This document shows, in pieces, positions 1 through 8,581 of a stretch of DNA of 64,000 nucleotides. Numbering within the stretch: the stretch's first letter is position 1; each line of letters begins with the position of its first letter. Source of the stretch: Enterobacteriaceae bacterium RIT691 (GTDB lineage Bacteria; Pseudomonadota; Gammaproteobacteria; Enterobacterales; Enterobacteriaceae); NCBI GenBank assembly GCA_009668205.1, contig WJYM01000004.1:301281-365280 (forward strand), given 5' to 3'. Below the pieces are notes generated by a model. It made no database searches. It saw only the letters and a program-made list of their open reading frames with translations, and was not told where the DNA came from. Made by a program: the position numbers and the translations under genes.

Positions 1-490
1 GACAGAGAGAAAAGCGGGAGTGGTCATCGAGCAGCGTCAGTGGATGGCAGCGCCCGCCTCCGAAGGGAAAGTGACCCTTAAAGTCCATCTGCCAGAGGCG
101 GTTGGGGGCGTCATGTTCAAAGCGGCCGGTGGCCGGAACACCCGGTATCGCACCCGGCAGCAGGCCGTGACGGGCCATCAGGTTATGGACAGTGCTGAAA
201 GCAGGCATCCGGTGTCCCTGGTCTTCGAGCCAGTGCTTAATCTTGCGTGCGCCCCAGTGTGCATGACGGGCATGAGCCTGGCGCAGCAGGTCAGTGATGG
301 CGTCAGATGAGCGGTTCGGAGAATGATGAGGTACGCGGGGCCTGTCCTGCAGACCCGGCAGACCGTCCTGAGCCCAGCGGCGAAGCCACTTGTAGCCGGT
401 GGCAGGGGAAATGCCGTAGTGACGGCAAAGAGAACGGATGTTCGCCCCGTCTTGTGAGGCGAACAGAACAAACTCGGTACGTAATGACAT
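1..490 (-). CDS. IS481-family transposase, 3' end missing (off the left edge)
   Basis: The ATG is at 490-488 and the frame stays open to base 1, giving 163 residues of a protein cut by the window edge. The N-terminus begins MSLRTEFVLFASQDGANIRS and carries a helix-turn-helix of the LCRHYGISPATGYKWLRRW type, as in IS481 transposases. At about residues 135-160, WQMDFKG and LTLLDDHSRF match the start of the rve-type DDE catalytic core, and the Asp of MDFKG is the expected first catalytic residue. The second Asp and the Glu would lie outside the window. It would catalyse cut-and-paste or copy-paste movement of its element. It is not followed by host genes within view. Confidence 0.85.
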   Translation of the reverse strand, partial: MSLRTEFVLFASQDGANIRSLCRHYGISPATGYKWLRRWAQDGLPGLQDRPRVPHHSPNRSSDAITDLLRQAHARHAHWGARKIKHWLEDQGHRMPAFSTVHNLMARHGLLPGAIPGVPATGRFEHDAPNRLWQMDFKGHFPFGGGRCHPLTLLDDHSRFSLC

Positions 491-603
491 GGTATCTCTC
501 GCATCCCAGGGCATAAGCGACTCCATAAACGGGTTCTTATGCCTTAGTTGTAAGTGTCTACCATGTCCCCGAACAAGTGTTCATGATGTCCCCGGACCGT
601 ACA
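1..603 (-). mobile_element. IS481-family insertion sequence, one end only
   Basis: The transposase gene at 1-490 and about 110 bases upstream of it form one end of an insertion sequence; the rest lies beyond the left edge. The outer tip, read on the minus strand, begins TGTACGGTCCGGGGACATCA at about position 603. IS481 elements commonly begin with TGT, so 603 is the likely boundary. Immediately beyond it lies a boxC-like repeat, which suggests that the element inserted into that repeat. The other end and any target duplication cannot be seen. Confidence 0.75.
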
Positions 604-684
604 CCCCAAGGGAGAGGGAGAAAGAAAAGACCGCTCTGTCTTGATCCCCTCTCCCTTGGGGAGAGGGTTAGGGAGAGGGGAAAC
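604..684. repeat. boxC-like GC-rich intergenic repeat
   Basis: Inverted blocks of the type GGGAGAGGG and CCCTCTCCC flank a short centre, and the repeat ends GGGTTAGGGAGAGGGG. Related copies lie at about 3117, 8488, 22598, 27032, 38629 and 43910. The family resembles the boxC repeats described in enterobacteria; that name is from memory. The IS481-type element abuts this copy. Confidence 0.7.
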
Positions 685-692
685 TACAATCG

Positions 693-1451
693 TTAAACCG
701 GCACCCCGCTGTGAAACCGAAACTCGGCATCCGGTGCAGAAATAAGCGCCGCTTCCACCTCGCCAAACCAGCGCACCCGCGGCGCAATATCCTCTTCCGA
801 CACCTGCTGCGCCAGCGTCAGATAATCTTGATAATGCCGTGCTTCTGAGCGTAACAGCGACAGATAAAACCTCTGCAAATCATCGTCGAGAAACGGGGCC
901 AGCGCCGCAAAACGCTCGCAGGAGCGCGCTTCGATGTAGGCTCCACAAATCAGCTTATCTATCAGCGTCAGCGGTTCGTGAGTTCGGACTTCTTTCAGCA
1001 TCCCTTTGGCATAACGACTGGCGGTAATCTTCACATACGGAATGTCGCGAGCCTGCATTAGCTCCCGCACTTGCCAGAAGTGGTGCAGCTCTTCTTTGAT
1101 GAGCAGCACCATGCTGTCGATAAGCTGCCGTCCCCACGGATCGTCTGTTTCTGGCATCACGCTTTTGCTGATTTGCTTTTGCAGCGCGATAAAATCAGGC
1201 TCTTCGCCACCACGAAAGGCAAAGGCTTCATAAGGCTGCAACCACGCCAACAGCGCATCGGCACCGGCTTTGTCGGCCACGTATTTGCGCACCAGCAGCA
1301 TCGCAGTTTGTGCGGCTTTCAGTTCGCACACCAGATGATCGGTCAGGAGCAGCGGAAGATGCTGAGGGTCGCGGGCTTTGTCGAGCCACGCCTGGGGCGT
1401 TGAACACTGCAGAAAGGATAAAACGGGCGCGAGTATGTGCGGGTAGTCCAT
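693..1451 (-). CDS. miaE: tRNA 2-methylthio-N6-isopentenyladenosine-37 hydroxylase MiaE
   Basis: This 252-residue protein matches MiaE, the non-haem di-iron monooxygenase that uses oxygen to hydroxylate the isopentenyl side chain of ms2i6A37 in tRNAs reading codons that start with U. Iron-binding helices are visible: KEELHHF (about residues 118-124), EARSCERF (about 173-180) and SEARHYQDY (about 202-210), the E and ExxH ligands of a ferritin-like fold. Length is normal for the family. It lies downstream of rraB on the same strand with a 57-base gap. The miaE-argI neighbourhood is as in Salmonella; E. coli K-12 lacks the gene. Confidence 0.93.
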   Translation of the reverse strand: MDYPHILAPVLSFLQCSTPQAWLDKARDPQHLPLLLTDHLVCELKAAQTAMLLVRKYVADKAGADALLAWLQPYEAFAFRGGEEPDFIALQKQISKSVMPETDDPWGRQLIDSMVLLIKEELHHFWQVRELMQARDIPYVKITASRYAKGMLKEVRTHEPLTLIDKLICGAYIEARSCERFAALAPFLDDDLQRFYLSLLRSEARHYQDYLTLAQQVSEEDIAPRVRWFGEVEAALISAPDAEFRFHSGVPV

Positions 1452-1508
1452 TCAGGTACTGTCTCGTGAGTGTGATGCGGCAGCGAGCGCCGCCGCATCG
1501 GTCATCGC

Positions 1509-1934
1509 TTAGTGGCGAACGCCGTCGTCATCTTCGTCGATGTAATCTTCGTCGTCGCCCTCTTCGCCTTCACCGTTTGGATCTTCGAAGTAGGTGCCCC
1601 AACCGTCATATTCCACGCCGAATTTTTCGGCCAGGTTCATCAATTGCTCAACCTGAGCGTCAATCAGATCCGGGTTCAGCGCACATTCGCTGAGTGCGTC
1701 GCAGCAGATAACCACTTCGCCGCCCTCTTCCACTTCCAGTTCTTCTGGCTCGGTCACTTCATAACCCAGCTTGAACACCTCAACGGCCAGTTTCTCCAGC
1801 GTGTCGAAATCGTCTGCTGAGAAATGGTGCTCGATGGTGTACAGCGCATCCGGATCGCTGCCATCGTCCAGTAATTCTTCAATAATCAGACGCGTCTCTT
1901 CGCGCTGCTCTTCCAGGTGTTCCGGGTTTGCCAT
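1509..1934 (-). CDS. rraB: Ribonuclease E inhibitor RraB
   Basis: The 141-residue product starts [20 protein letters not shown] and ends in a very acidic tail ([15 protein letters not shown]), as in E. coli RraB (YjgD). RraB binds the C-terminal scaffold of RNase E in the cytoplasm and dampens degradosome activity. The frame is open further upstream to 2048, but the ATG at 1934 is preferred. It gives the family N-terminus and has a GAGGAAC ribosome site just before it. An upstream start would also run into the ARG boxes of the divergent argI gene. Confidence 0.95.
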   Translation of the reverse strand: MANPEHLEEQREETRLIIEELLDDGSDPDALYTIEHHFSADDFDTLEKLAVEVFKLGYEVTEPEELEVEEGGEVVICCDALSECALNPDLIDAQVEQLMNLAEKFGVEYDGWGTYFEDPNGEGEEGDDEDYIDEDDDGVRH

Positions 1935-2031
1935 AGCTCGTTCCTCATTATGTGCGGCAGATACTTCTATTTTCACATACCGCGCTGATTGCCTCCACCT
2001 TTCCGACAAAGATTTGTGAAACGGGGTTGCA

Positions 2032-2070
2032 AATGAATATTCATACATATAAATTGAATTTTAATTCAGT
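2032..2070 (+). promoter_or_regulatory. Tandem ARG boxes for ArgR, upstream of argI
   Basis: Two 18-base boxes fit the ArgR consensus TGAAT-N4-ATTCA. Box 1 (2032-2049) has core TGAATATTCATACA with one mismatch. Box 2 (2053-2070) has core TGAATTTTAATTCA and is perfect. They are separated by exactly 3 bases, the spacing known for hexameric ArgR-arginine. They end 28 bases before the argI start and should mediate arginine repression. Confidence 0.92.
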
Positions 2071-2097
2071 TATTGGCGTGTGCCATGAGAGGGAAAT

Positions 2098-3102
2098 ATG
2101 TCGGCGTTTTATCAGAAGCATTTTTTGAAGTTACTCGATTTTACCCCTTCCCAGATAACCCAGTTGTTGGCCCTTGCAGCCCAGCTTAAAGCGGATAAAA
2201 AACACGGCAAAGAAGTGCCGAAACTGACCGGAAAAAACATTGCGCTCATCTTCGAAAAAGACTCGACCCGTACCCGATGCTCTTTCGAAGTTGCCGCTTT
2301 CGATCAGGGGGCGCGCGTGACGTATCTCGGCCCAAGCGGCAGCCAGATTGGGCACAAAGAATCCATTAAAGACACCGCTCGCGTATTAGGCCGGATGTAT
2401 GACGGTATTCAATATCGCGGCTATGGCCAGGAGATCGTGGAAACTCTGGCAGAATACGCTGGCGTGCCGGTGTGGAACGGTCTGACTAACGAATTTCACC
2501 CGACCCAGTTATTGGCGGATTTGCTGACCATGCAGGAGCATCTGCCGGGGAAAGCCTTCAACGAAATGACGCTGGTTTATGCAGGCGATGCGCGTAACAA
2601 CATGGGGAACTCCATGCTGGAAGCCGCGGCACTCACCGGGCTGGATTTGCGTCTGGTGGCACCGCAGGCATGTTGGCCTGAAGCGAGTCTTGTGGCGGAA
2701 TGCAAAGCGCTGGCGCAGAAAAACGGCGGTGATATCACGCTGACGGAGGATATTACCGCAGGTGTGAAAGGCGCGGATTTTGTCTACACCGACGTCTGGG
2801 TATCCATGGGTGAAGCCAAAGAAAAATGGGCAGAACGTATTGCGCTGTTGCGTGACTACCAGGTGAATAAAACGATGCTGGCGCTGACGGGGAACCCCCA
2901 GGTGAAGTTCCTGCACTGCCTGCCTGCGTTTCATGACGACCAGACCACGCTCGGCAAACAGATGGCGCAAGAGTTCGGCCTGCACGGCGGAATGGAAGTC
3001 ACGGATGAGGTGTTTGAGTCAGAAGCGAGCATCGTGTTCGATCAGGCCGAAAACCGGATGCACACCATTAAAGCGGTGATGGTGGCGACGCTTTCGCAGT
3101 AA
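2098..3102 (+). CDS. argI: Ornithine carbamoyltransferase
   Basis: This 334-residue enzyme joins carbamoyl phosphate to ornithine to make citrulline in arginine synthesis; the family is a cytoplasmic trimer. Signature motifs are present: STRTR (about residues 56-60, carbamoyl phosphate), FHPTQ (about 133-137) and HCLP (about 272-275, ornithine site). E. coli K-12 has two paralogues, argF and argI; position beside rraB, tabA and pyrB identifies argI. The preceding ARG boxes indicate ArgR control. A boxC-like repeat follows the stop. Confidence 0.96.
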   Translation: MSAFYQKHFLKLLDFTPSQITQLLALAAQLKADKKHGKEVPKLTGKNIALIFEKDSTRTRCSFEVAAFDQGARVTYLGPSGSQIGHKESIKDTARVLGRMYDGIQYRGYGQEIVETLAEYAGVPVWNGLTNEFHPTQLLADLLTMQEHLPGKAFNEMTLVYAGDARNNMGNSMLEAAALTGLDLRLVAPQACWPEASLVAECKALAQKNGGDITLTEDITAGVKGADFVYTDVWVSMGEAKEKWAERIALLRDYQVNKTMLALTGNPQVKFLHCLPAFHDDQTTLGKQMAQEFGLHGGMEVTDEVFESEASIVFDQAENRMHTIKAVMVATLSQ

Positions 3103-3116
3103 TGTTTGCACTGGCA

Positions 3117-3198
3117 CTCCCCCTCTCCCAAAAGGAGAGGGAGAAACCGGACAAGTTCCCTCTCCCTGTGGGAGAGGGTTAGGGAGAGGGAAGGCTAC
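3117..3198. repeat. boxC-like intergenic repeat between argI and tabA
   Basis: Two inverted CCCTCTCCC/GGGAGAGGG modules flank a short GGACAAGTT centre and end GGGTTAGGGAGAGGG. The repeat sits between two convergent genes. Confidence 0.7.
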
Positions 3199-3202
3199 AA
3201 AC

Positions 3203-3682
<480 letters not shown>

Positions 3683-3795
3683 TCATTTATTGTTTTATAC
3701 GCCGATGTCGCCGCAGCCACCACCGCTTTTTTGTGGTTATTTGCACTGGCGCAACTTTCAGAAAGCAAACGTTTCCGATACGGTGCAGGAAGCGC

Positions 3796-3823
3796 TTGAT
3801 CCCGGCAGTAAGTTGCGTATAAT
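3796..3823 (+). promoter_or_regulatory. Likely promoter of the pyrL-pyrB-pyrI operon
   Basis: A -35-like TTGATC at 3796-3801 and a perfect TATAAT at 3818-3823 are separated by 16 bases. They lie 25 bases upstream of the pyrL start codon, giving a short leader as expected for UTP-sensitive attenuation control. Confidence 0.7.
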
Positions 3824-3848
3824 TCCAGCCGTTTTGCCGGGAGGAAGC

Positions 3849-3986
3849 ATGGTCAATTGCGTACGACATTCTGTCTTAGCGCGTCTGAAAACAGACGCTG
3901 GCCTGCCGTTTTTCTCCCGTTGCATCCCCGAATTCAAGAAGCCCCTTTTTAAGGGGCTTTTTTTTTGCCCAGGCGTCAGGAGATAA
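3849..3986 (+). CDS. pyrL: pyrBI operon leader peptide PyrL
   Basis: This 45-codon frame encodes [20 protein letters not shown] and ends FFCPGVRR, closely matching the 44-residue PyrL leader of E. coli. It has a GAGGAAG ribosome site just upstream. Its translation is coupled to transcription. When UTP is low, RNA polymerase pauses in the U-rich region (about 3908-3915), the ribosome catches up and blocks the attenuator hairpin at 3939-3966, which lies inside this frame. The stop codon TAA (3984-3986) is 2 bases before the pyrB start. Confidence 0.93.
   Translation: MVNCVRHSVLARLKTDAGLPFFSRCIPEFKKPLFKGLFFCPGVRR
3939..3966 (+). terminator. pyrBI attenuator (intrinsic terminator)
   Basis: The stem AAGCCCCTT / AAGGGGCTT with a 3-base loop is followed by a run of T. 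It lies within the pyrL coding frame 23 bases before pyrB, as in the E. coli attenuator that senses UTP. Confidence 0.93.
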
Positions 3987-3988
3987 AC

Positions 3989-4924
3989 ATGGCTAACCCG
4001 CTGTATCAAAAACATATCATTTCCATAAACGACCTCAGCCGCGAAGACCTTGAACTGGTGCTGGCGACCGCTGCCAAACTGAAAGCCCATCCGCAGCCTG
4101 AGCTGCTCAAGCATAAGGTCATTGCCAGCTGCTTCTTTGAAGCCTCCACCCGTACCCGCCTGTCGTTTGAGACCTCCATGCATCGTCTTGGCGCAAGCGT
4201 GGTCGGTTTCTCGGACAGCGCCAACACGTCACTGGGCAAAAAAGGCGAGACCCTGGCCGATACCATCTCGGTGATCAGCACCTATGTGGATGCCATTGTG
4301 ATGCGTCATCCTCAGGAAGGCGCTGCACGCCTGGCCACGGAGTTCTCTGGCAGCATTCCGGTGCTGAACGCCGGTGACGGGGCGAACCAGCACCCGACAC
4401 AGACCCTGCTGGATCTGTTCACCATTCAGGAAACTCAGGGTCGTCTGGAAAACCTGAACATCGCGATGGTCGGTGACCTGAAATATGGCCGTACCGTTCA
4501 CTCTCTGACCCAGGCGCTGGCGAAATTTAACGGCAACCGCTTCTACTTTATCGCCCCGGATGCACTGGCAATGCCGCAGTACATTCTCGATATGCTGGAT
4601 GAGAAGGGCATGGCCTGGAGTCTTCACGGCACCATCGAAGAGGTGATGGCCGAAGTCGATATTCTCTACATGACCCGCGTTCAGAAAGAACGTCTGGATC
4701 CGTCGGAATACGCCAACGTGAAGGCACAGTTCGTGTTACGCGCCACCGATCTTGAAGGCGCGCGCAGCAACATGAAAGTTCTGCATCCGCTGCCGCGTAT
4801 TGATGAAATCACCACTGACGTCGATAAAACGCCGCACGCCTGGTATTTCCAGCAGGCCGGCAACGGCATCTTCGCGCGCCAGGCGTTACTGGCACTGGTA
4901 CTGAACAGCGATTTGGCACTGTAA
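3989..4924 (+). CDS. pyrB: Aspartate carbamoyltransferase, catalytic chain
   Basis: The 311-residue protein is the same length as E. coli PyrB and catalyses the committed step of pyrimidine synthesis, carbamoyl phosphate plus aspartate to carbamoyl aspartate. Motifs: ASTRTRLSF (about residues 51-59), HPTQTLLDL (about 134-142) and HPLPR (about 265-269). The ATG at 3989 is chosen over an in-frame start at 3965 because it follows GTCAGGAGATAAAC, gives the family N-terminus MANPLYQKH and lies just after pyrL. It forms the (c3)2(r2)3 holoenzyme with PyrI, encoded 12 bases downstream. Confidence 0.97.
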   Translation: MANPLYQKHIISINDLSREDLELVLATAAKLKAHPQPELLKHKVIASCFFEASTRTRLSFETSMHRLGASVVGFSDSANTSLGKKGETLADTISVISTYVDAIVMRHPQEGAARLATEFSGSIPVLNAGDGANQHPTQTLLDLFTIQETQGRLENLNIAMVGDLKYGRTVHSLTQALAKFNGNRFYFIAPDALAMPQYILDMLDEKGMAWSLHGTIEEVMAEVDILYMTRVQKERLDPSEYANVKAQFVLRATDLEGARSNMKVLHPLPRIDEITTDVDKTPHAWYFQQAGNGIFARQALLALVLNSDLAL

Positions 4925-4936
4925 GAGGACATGACG

Positions 4937-5398
4937 ATGACACACGACAATAAACTTCAGGTAGAAGCCATCAAACGCGGTACCGTGATCGACCATATCC
5001 CGGCGCAGGTCGGCTTTAAGCTGCTGACGCTGTTTAAACTGACGGAAACCGACCAGCGCATCACCATCGGCCTGAACCTGCCTTCCGGCGAAATGGGCCG
5101 TAAAGATCTCATTAAAATTGAGAATACTTTCCTGACCGACGAGCAGGTAAACCAGCTGTCGCTGTACGCCCCTCAGGCGACCGTGAACCGCATCGACAAT
5201 TATGAAGTGGTCGGTAAATCTCGCCCAAGCCTGCCGGAGCGCATTGAAAGCGTGCTGGTCTGCCCGAACAGCAACTGCATCAGCCACGCAGAGCCGGTCT
5301 CTTCCAGCTTCAGCGTGAAGCCGCGTGCGAACGATATTGCGCTGAAGTGCAAATATTGTGAGAAAGAGTTTTCCCACACGGTGGTGCTGGCGAATTAA
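4937..5398 (+). CDS. pyrI: Aspartate carbamoyltransferase, regulatory chain
   Basis: The 153-residue product starts [20 protein letters not shown]. The N-terminal domain binds CTP, ATP and UTP allosterically. The C-terminal zinc domain shows its four ligands in CPNSNC (about residues 109-114) and CKYC (about 138-141). Two in-frame ATGs lie at 4931 and 4937; the second gives the E. coli-length protein and better spacing from GAGG at 4925-4928. It is co-transcribed with pyrB under the upstream attenuator. Confidence 0.96.
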   Translation: MTHDNKLQVEAIKRGTVIDHIPAQVGFKLLTLFKLTETDQRITIGLNLPSGEMGRKDLIKIENTFLTDEQVNQLSLYAPQATVNRIDNYEVVGKSRPSLPERIESVLVCPNSNCISHAEPVSSSFSVKPRANDIALKCKYCEKEFSHTVVLAN

Positions 5399-5404
5399 TT
5401 GAGG

Positions 5405-5433
5405 TTGGTATCAACTGCCCGGCTCCCTATAAT
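5405..5433 (+). promoter_or_regulatory. Likely ridA promoter
   Basis: A -35-like TTGGTA (5405-5410) and TATAAT (5428-5433) are 17 bases apart. The -10 hexamer lies in the loop between CCCGGC and GCCGGG arms. A start near 5440 would leave a short leader before ridA, so ridA probably has its own promoter in addition to read-through from pyrBI. Confidence 0.6.
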
Positions 5434-5475
5434 GGCCGGGAACATCCCTTATTGTGCTGAAATTCAGGAGAAGCA

Positions 5476-5862
5476 ATGTCTAAAGTACTCGCGACGGAAA
5501 ATGCACCAGCCGCTATTGGTCCTTACGTTCAGGGCGTCGATCTGGGCAGTATGATCATCACCTCCGGGCAGATCCCGGTGAACCCGAAAACCGGTGAAGT
5601 ACCGGAAGACGTTTCCGCGCAGGCGCGTCAGTCACTGGAAAACGTGAAAGCGATTGTTGAATCTGCGGGCCTGAAAGTGGGTGACATCGTGAAAACCACC
5701 GTTTTCGTGAAAGATCTGAACGATTTCGCCACCGTTAACGCCACTTACGAAGCGTTCTTCACCGAGCACAACGCGACCTTCCCGGCACGTTCCTGTGTGG
5801 AAGTGGCTCGTCTGCCGAAAGACGTGAAAATTGAGATTGAAGCGATCGCGGTTCGTCGCTGA
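5476..5862 (+). CDS. ridA: 2-iminobutanoate/2-iminopropanoate deaminase RidA
   Basis: The 128-residue protein is a full-length Rid/YjgF/YER057c/UK114 member. It hydrolyses reactive enamine and imine intermediates released by PLP enzymes such as threonine dehydratase, protecting other PLP enzymes. The key residues Arg105 (in PARSCVEVARLP) and Glu120 (in IEIEAIAVRR) are both present, which marks the active RidA subgroup. It acts as a cytoplasmic trimer. CAGGAG precedes the ATG. Position after pyrI is as in E. coli. Confidence 0.96.
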   Translation: MSKVLATENAPAAIGPYVQGVDLGSMIITSGQIPVNPKTGEVPEDVSAQARQSLENVKAIVESAGLKVGDIVKTTVFVKDLNDFATVNATYEAFFTEHNATFPARSCVEVARLPKDVKIEIEAIAVRR

Positions 5863-5871
5863 TCGCCCTGT

Positions 5872-5943
5872 TGCCCGGCGGCACTTCGTTTGCCGGGCCT
5901 ACAAGAAAGCGTAGGCCGGGTCAGCGCCAGCGCCACCCGGCAA
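5872..5943. repeat. Pair of inverted REP sequences (BIME-like)
   Basis: A left unit, GCCCGGCGGCACTTCG to GCCGGGCCTAC, and a right unit, GTAGGCCGGGTCAGCG to GCCACCCGGCA, face each other. They lie between the convergent ridA and GH20 genes, a typical place for mRNA-end stabilising REP pairs. Confidence 0.85.
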
Positions 5944-5949
5944 CTCATC

Positions 5950-8343
5950 TCACTCTATCCGCGTTGCCCGCAGCAGCGTCTCAATCGGATACACCGCCGC
6001 AATCACCACTTCATCCTGGGTTTTCGCCGCTTCATCCAGCTGTGCCTGAATCGACGCATACTCTTTGTCGTCCAGCGTCCCCTGACGCGCCACTAAATCG
6101 GTCAGACGAAGCCCCAGCGCCGCCAGTTTATCCACCTGCAGCACCACCGGCTTTATCGCGGCCAGCTGATGGTTGCCATCGGTCAACAACAGCACATCGG
6201 CGGTATTGTTCTGCCAACGGGTGAAGACGTGGCGCAGCGCATCAGCGCTTTCGTTGTCTTCAGCATCGCTGACCAGGTTGTCGGCCCAGTCGTTCAACTG
6301 ACGCACGGTGTTACTTTCCGCAGGCAGCGCATCGGCAAAACGATTGAGCGGTTCAAACTGATGATAGTTACCCGCCTGGAATTTCAGGTGCTGACGGGTG
6401 TAATACTGCGCGGGCTCTATGGCCTGGGCGAGCACCTGCAGCGGCAGCGTGTCATTGCCATTCGCCAGCCGGGTGAACTGCACCAACTGCTGCGTATGCT
6501 GCTGCAGGCCCACAGACACCGTCGACCAGCCGTCGATAGCCTGTAAACGCTGATACATATTGTCGGTGTCGTTGACGTCTTTCGCCGACCACAGGCGTTC
6601 TGCGACGACAAAACCGCGCGGCCACAGGCGGATATCCAGCACCGGTGCGACAATATTTTCCGCCCACAGCGCCGCTTCGCCGCCCATCAGATTTTTTTGC
6701 TGTTCTGCGTCAGGCACAACCGGTTGAATGCCCTTCGGCACGTCATCCAGGCGTTCACCGGTGATGGGATAACGGACGTTACCCACCAGGAAGTAGCCGC
6801 TCAGCCGGTCATCGTGAATGCTCACCACAGGACGGGTTTCGCCCATCCAGGTATCGACGGTGAAACTGACCTGATCGGGGCTTATCCATTCGATGTCATC
6901 CACCGCCCTACGGGATTTTCCTTTAAAATCAATGAACCCACGCCACTCCTGATCGCCCTTCACCAGCGTGAATGTCCCTTCTACCGGGTTGCCCTTCAGG
7001 CGCGGCATCGTGAAGTGCCAGCTTTGGGCGCTGTCGGCATCGCTAATGTTATCCACCCCGCCAAGCCCCTGTGGCACCAGTTCATTACGATAGTGGTACG
7101 CGGCACTTTGCGGCTGATCGAGGTAGAAGCCGGTAGAAAGAATGCCTTTATAGCCATTTTTGGCCACCTCACCGAGCGCATCCTGCCCCTGCCAGGACTG
7201 AATCAAAATACTTTTCGGCAGGTCCGGATGGTAAATCTCATCCCAGCCCACCATCTGGCGGTGGTGCTTCTCAAGGATCAGCTCCAGCTTGCGGTTGAAG
7301 TAAGCCTGCAGCGCATGGCTGTCCGCCAGTTTGTTTTCCTGCATGAATTTTTGGATGGCAGGGTTATTTTTCCACTGCGTATCGTCAACTTCGTCACCGC
7401 CGATGTGCAGATAAGGATCGGGGAAAATCGCAGCCAGTTCGCCGACAATGGCATCAGCAAAGGTGTAGGTCGCCTCTTTCGTCGGGTCAAGAACCGGTTT
7501 CAGCACGCCCCAATGGCGCTCCATTTCATACGGCCCCGGCGCGCTCATCAGTTCGGGATAAGCCACCGCAATCGCGGAAGCATGGCCCGGCATGTCGATT
7601 TCCGGCACCACGCGAACCCCACGCTCTGCCGCGTAATGGACAACGTCCTTCATCTGCGCTGGCGTGTAATAGAGGCCATCGCTGGCAAGCTGTTGCAGTT
7701 TTGGGTATCGCACGGAAGCAAAACGCCAGCCCTGATCGTCCGTCAGATGCCAGTGGAATACGTTCAATTTGGCGGCAGCCATGCCGTCAATCTGACGTTT
7801 AATGTCTTCAACAGGCAGGAAGTGGCGGGCAGAATCCAGCAGCACACCGCGCCACGGGAAGCGTGGGGAATCTTCTATCGTCACGTAGGGAATCGAGGTG
7901 TTATCCGGTCCGTTCTGGATCAGCTGCAATAGCGTTTCCATCCCGTGCAGCGCACCAAAGCGCGTTTTCGCCGTCAGCTTCACGCCGCTTTCATTGACCA
8001 CCAGCGTGTAACTTTCATCGCTGTCCGGGCGCGGGAGCTCCGCCACTTTGCTGGCGATAACGATATCCACGGTTGGCGTTTTTGCCGGCCCCGTCTGCGG
8101 CACTATTTCCCAGCCAGTTTGTTTCGCAATACGGGTGCGCAGGCGAGCCACCGCGTCCCCCAAATCATCACCGGTCAGATTGATGGTGAGCTGATTATTC
8201 AGTACCAGCGCGCCCTGGGAGGACGGCCGTTCGACCTGTGCCGGCCAGGGCATTAGCGGAAGGTCGCCAGCAGGGGTAGCGAGGGCAAAACCACTCAGCA
8301 GCATACTGGTCGTCAGCAAGCTGTAACGCACTGTTTTAAGCAT
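5950..8343 (-). CDS. Secreted beta-N-acetylhexosaminidase (GH20)
   Basis: The 797-residue product has a signal peptide (about residues 1-22, hydrophobic LLTTSMLLSGFALATPA), a GH20b-type N-terminal domain and a GH20 barrel. The catalytic pair is Asp317-Glu318 in HIGGDEVD; HWHLTDDQGWR (about 197-207) and PEIDMPGHA (about 247-255) are also typical. It should release terminal GlcNAc or GalNAc from chito-oligosaccharides or glycans in the periplasm by substrate-assisted catalysis. About 100 residues (roughly 435-535) are inserted in the barrel before GGEAALWAE. The start at 8343 is chosen because it gives a clean signal peptide. No chitin-transport gene is adjacent. Confidence 0.9.
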   Translation of the reverse strand: MLKTVRYSLLTTSMLLSGFALATPAGDLPLMPWPAQVERPSSQGALVLNNQLTINLTGDDLGDAVARLRTRIAKQTGWEIVPQTGPAKTPTVDIVIASKVAELPRPDSDESYTLVVNESGVKLTAKTRFGALHGMETLLQLIQNGPDNTSIPYVTIEDSPRFPWRGVLLDSARHFLPVEDIKRQIDGMAAAKLNVFHWHLTDDQGWRFASVRYPKLQQLASDGLYYTPAQMKDVVHYAAERGVRVVPEIDMPGHASAIAVAYPELMSAPGPYEMERHWGVLKPVLDPTKEATYTFADAIVGELAAIFPDPYLHIGGDEVDDTQWKNNPAIQKFMQENKLADSHALQAYFNRKLELILEKHHRQMVGWDEIYHPDLPKSILIQSWQGQDALGEVAKNGYKGILSTGFYLDQPQSAAYHYRNELVPQGLGGVDNISDADSAQSWHFTMPRLKGNPVEGTFTLVKGDQEWRGFIDFKGKSRRAVDDIEWISPDQVSFTVDTWMGETRPVVSIHDDRLSGYFLVGNVRYPITGERLDDVPKGIQPVVPDAEQQKNLMGGEAALWAENIVAPVLDIRLWPRGFVVAERLWSAKDVNDTDNMYQRLQAIDGWSTVSVGLQQHTQQLVQFTRLANGNDTLPLQVLAQAIEPAQYYTRQHLKFQAGNYHQFEPLNRFADALPAESNTVRQLNDWADNLVSDAEDNESADALRHVFTRWQNNTADVLLLTDGNHQLAAIKPVVLQVDKLAALGLRLTDLVARQGTLDDKEYASIQAQLDEAAKTQDEVVIAAVYPIETLLRATRIE

Positions 8344-8487
8344 GGGAATTCCTTTATGACGAGGCCAAAAAAAGGCAAAACAATGAGTTAACACATCGGA
8401 ATTCTGGGGGTCAAGGGCGGGAGGCGATCGGTGTCACAACTTGCTGAGATTAAGGAAAATGCCAGAGGGGGAGAAGTGCTGAGCGCG

Positions 8488-8573
8488 CCCTCTCCCCGAC
8501 CCTCTCCCCAGGGAGAGGGAGAAAACCGGACAGTTCCCTCTCCCCGTGGGAGAGGGTTAGGGAGAGGGGCTGG
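8488..8573. repeat. boxC-like intergenic repeat between the GH20 gene and mgtA
   Basis: GCCCTCTCCCC... and GGGAGAGGG modules are followed by GGACAGTT and a second inverted module ending GGGTTAGGGAGAGGGG. It ends just before the mgtA stop codon. Confidence 0.7.
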
Positions 8574-8581
8574 CACAAAAC

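Noticed and set aside
6697..7932. Open frame of 411 codons on the plus strand
   Set aside because: It lies fully antisense to the GH20 gene, which has clear catalytic motifs; its translation is low-complexity and rich in His and Arg, typical of a shadow frame.
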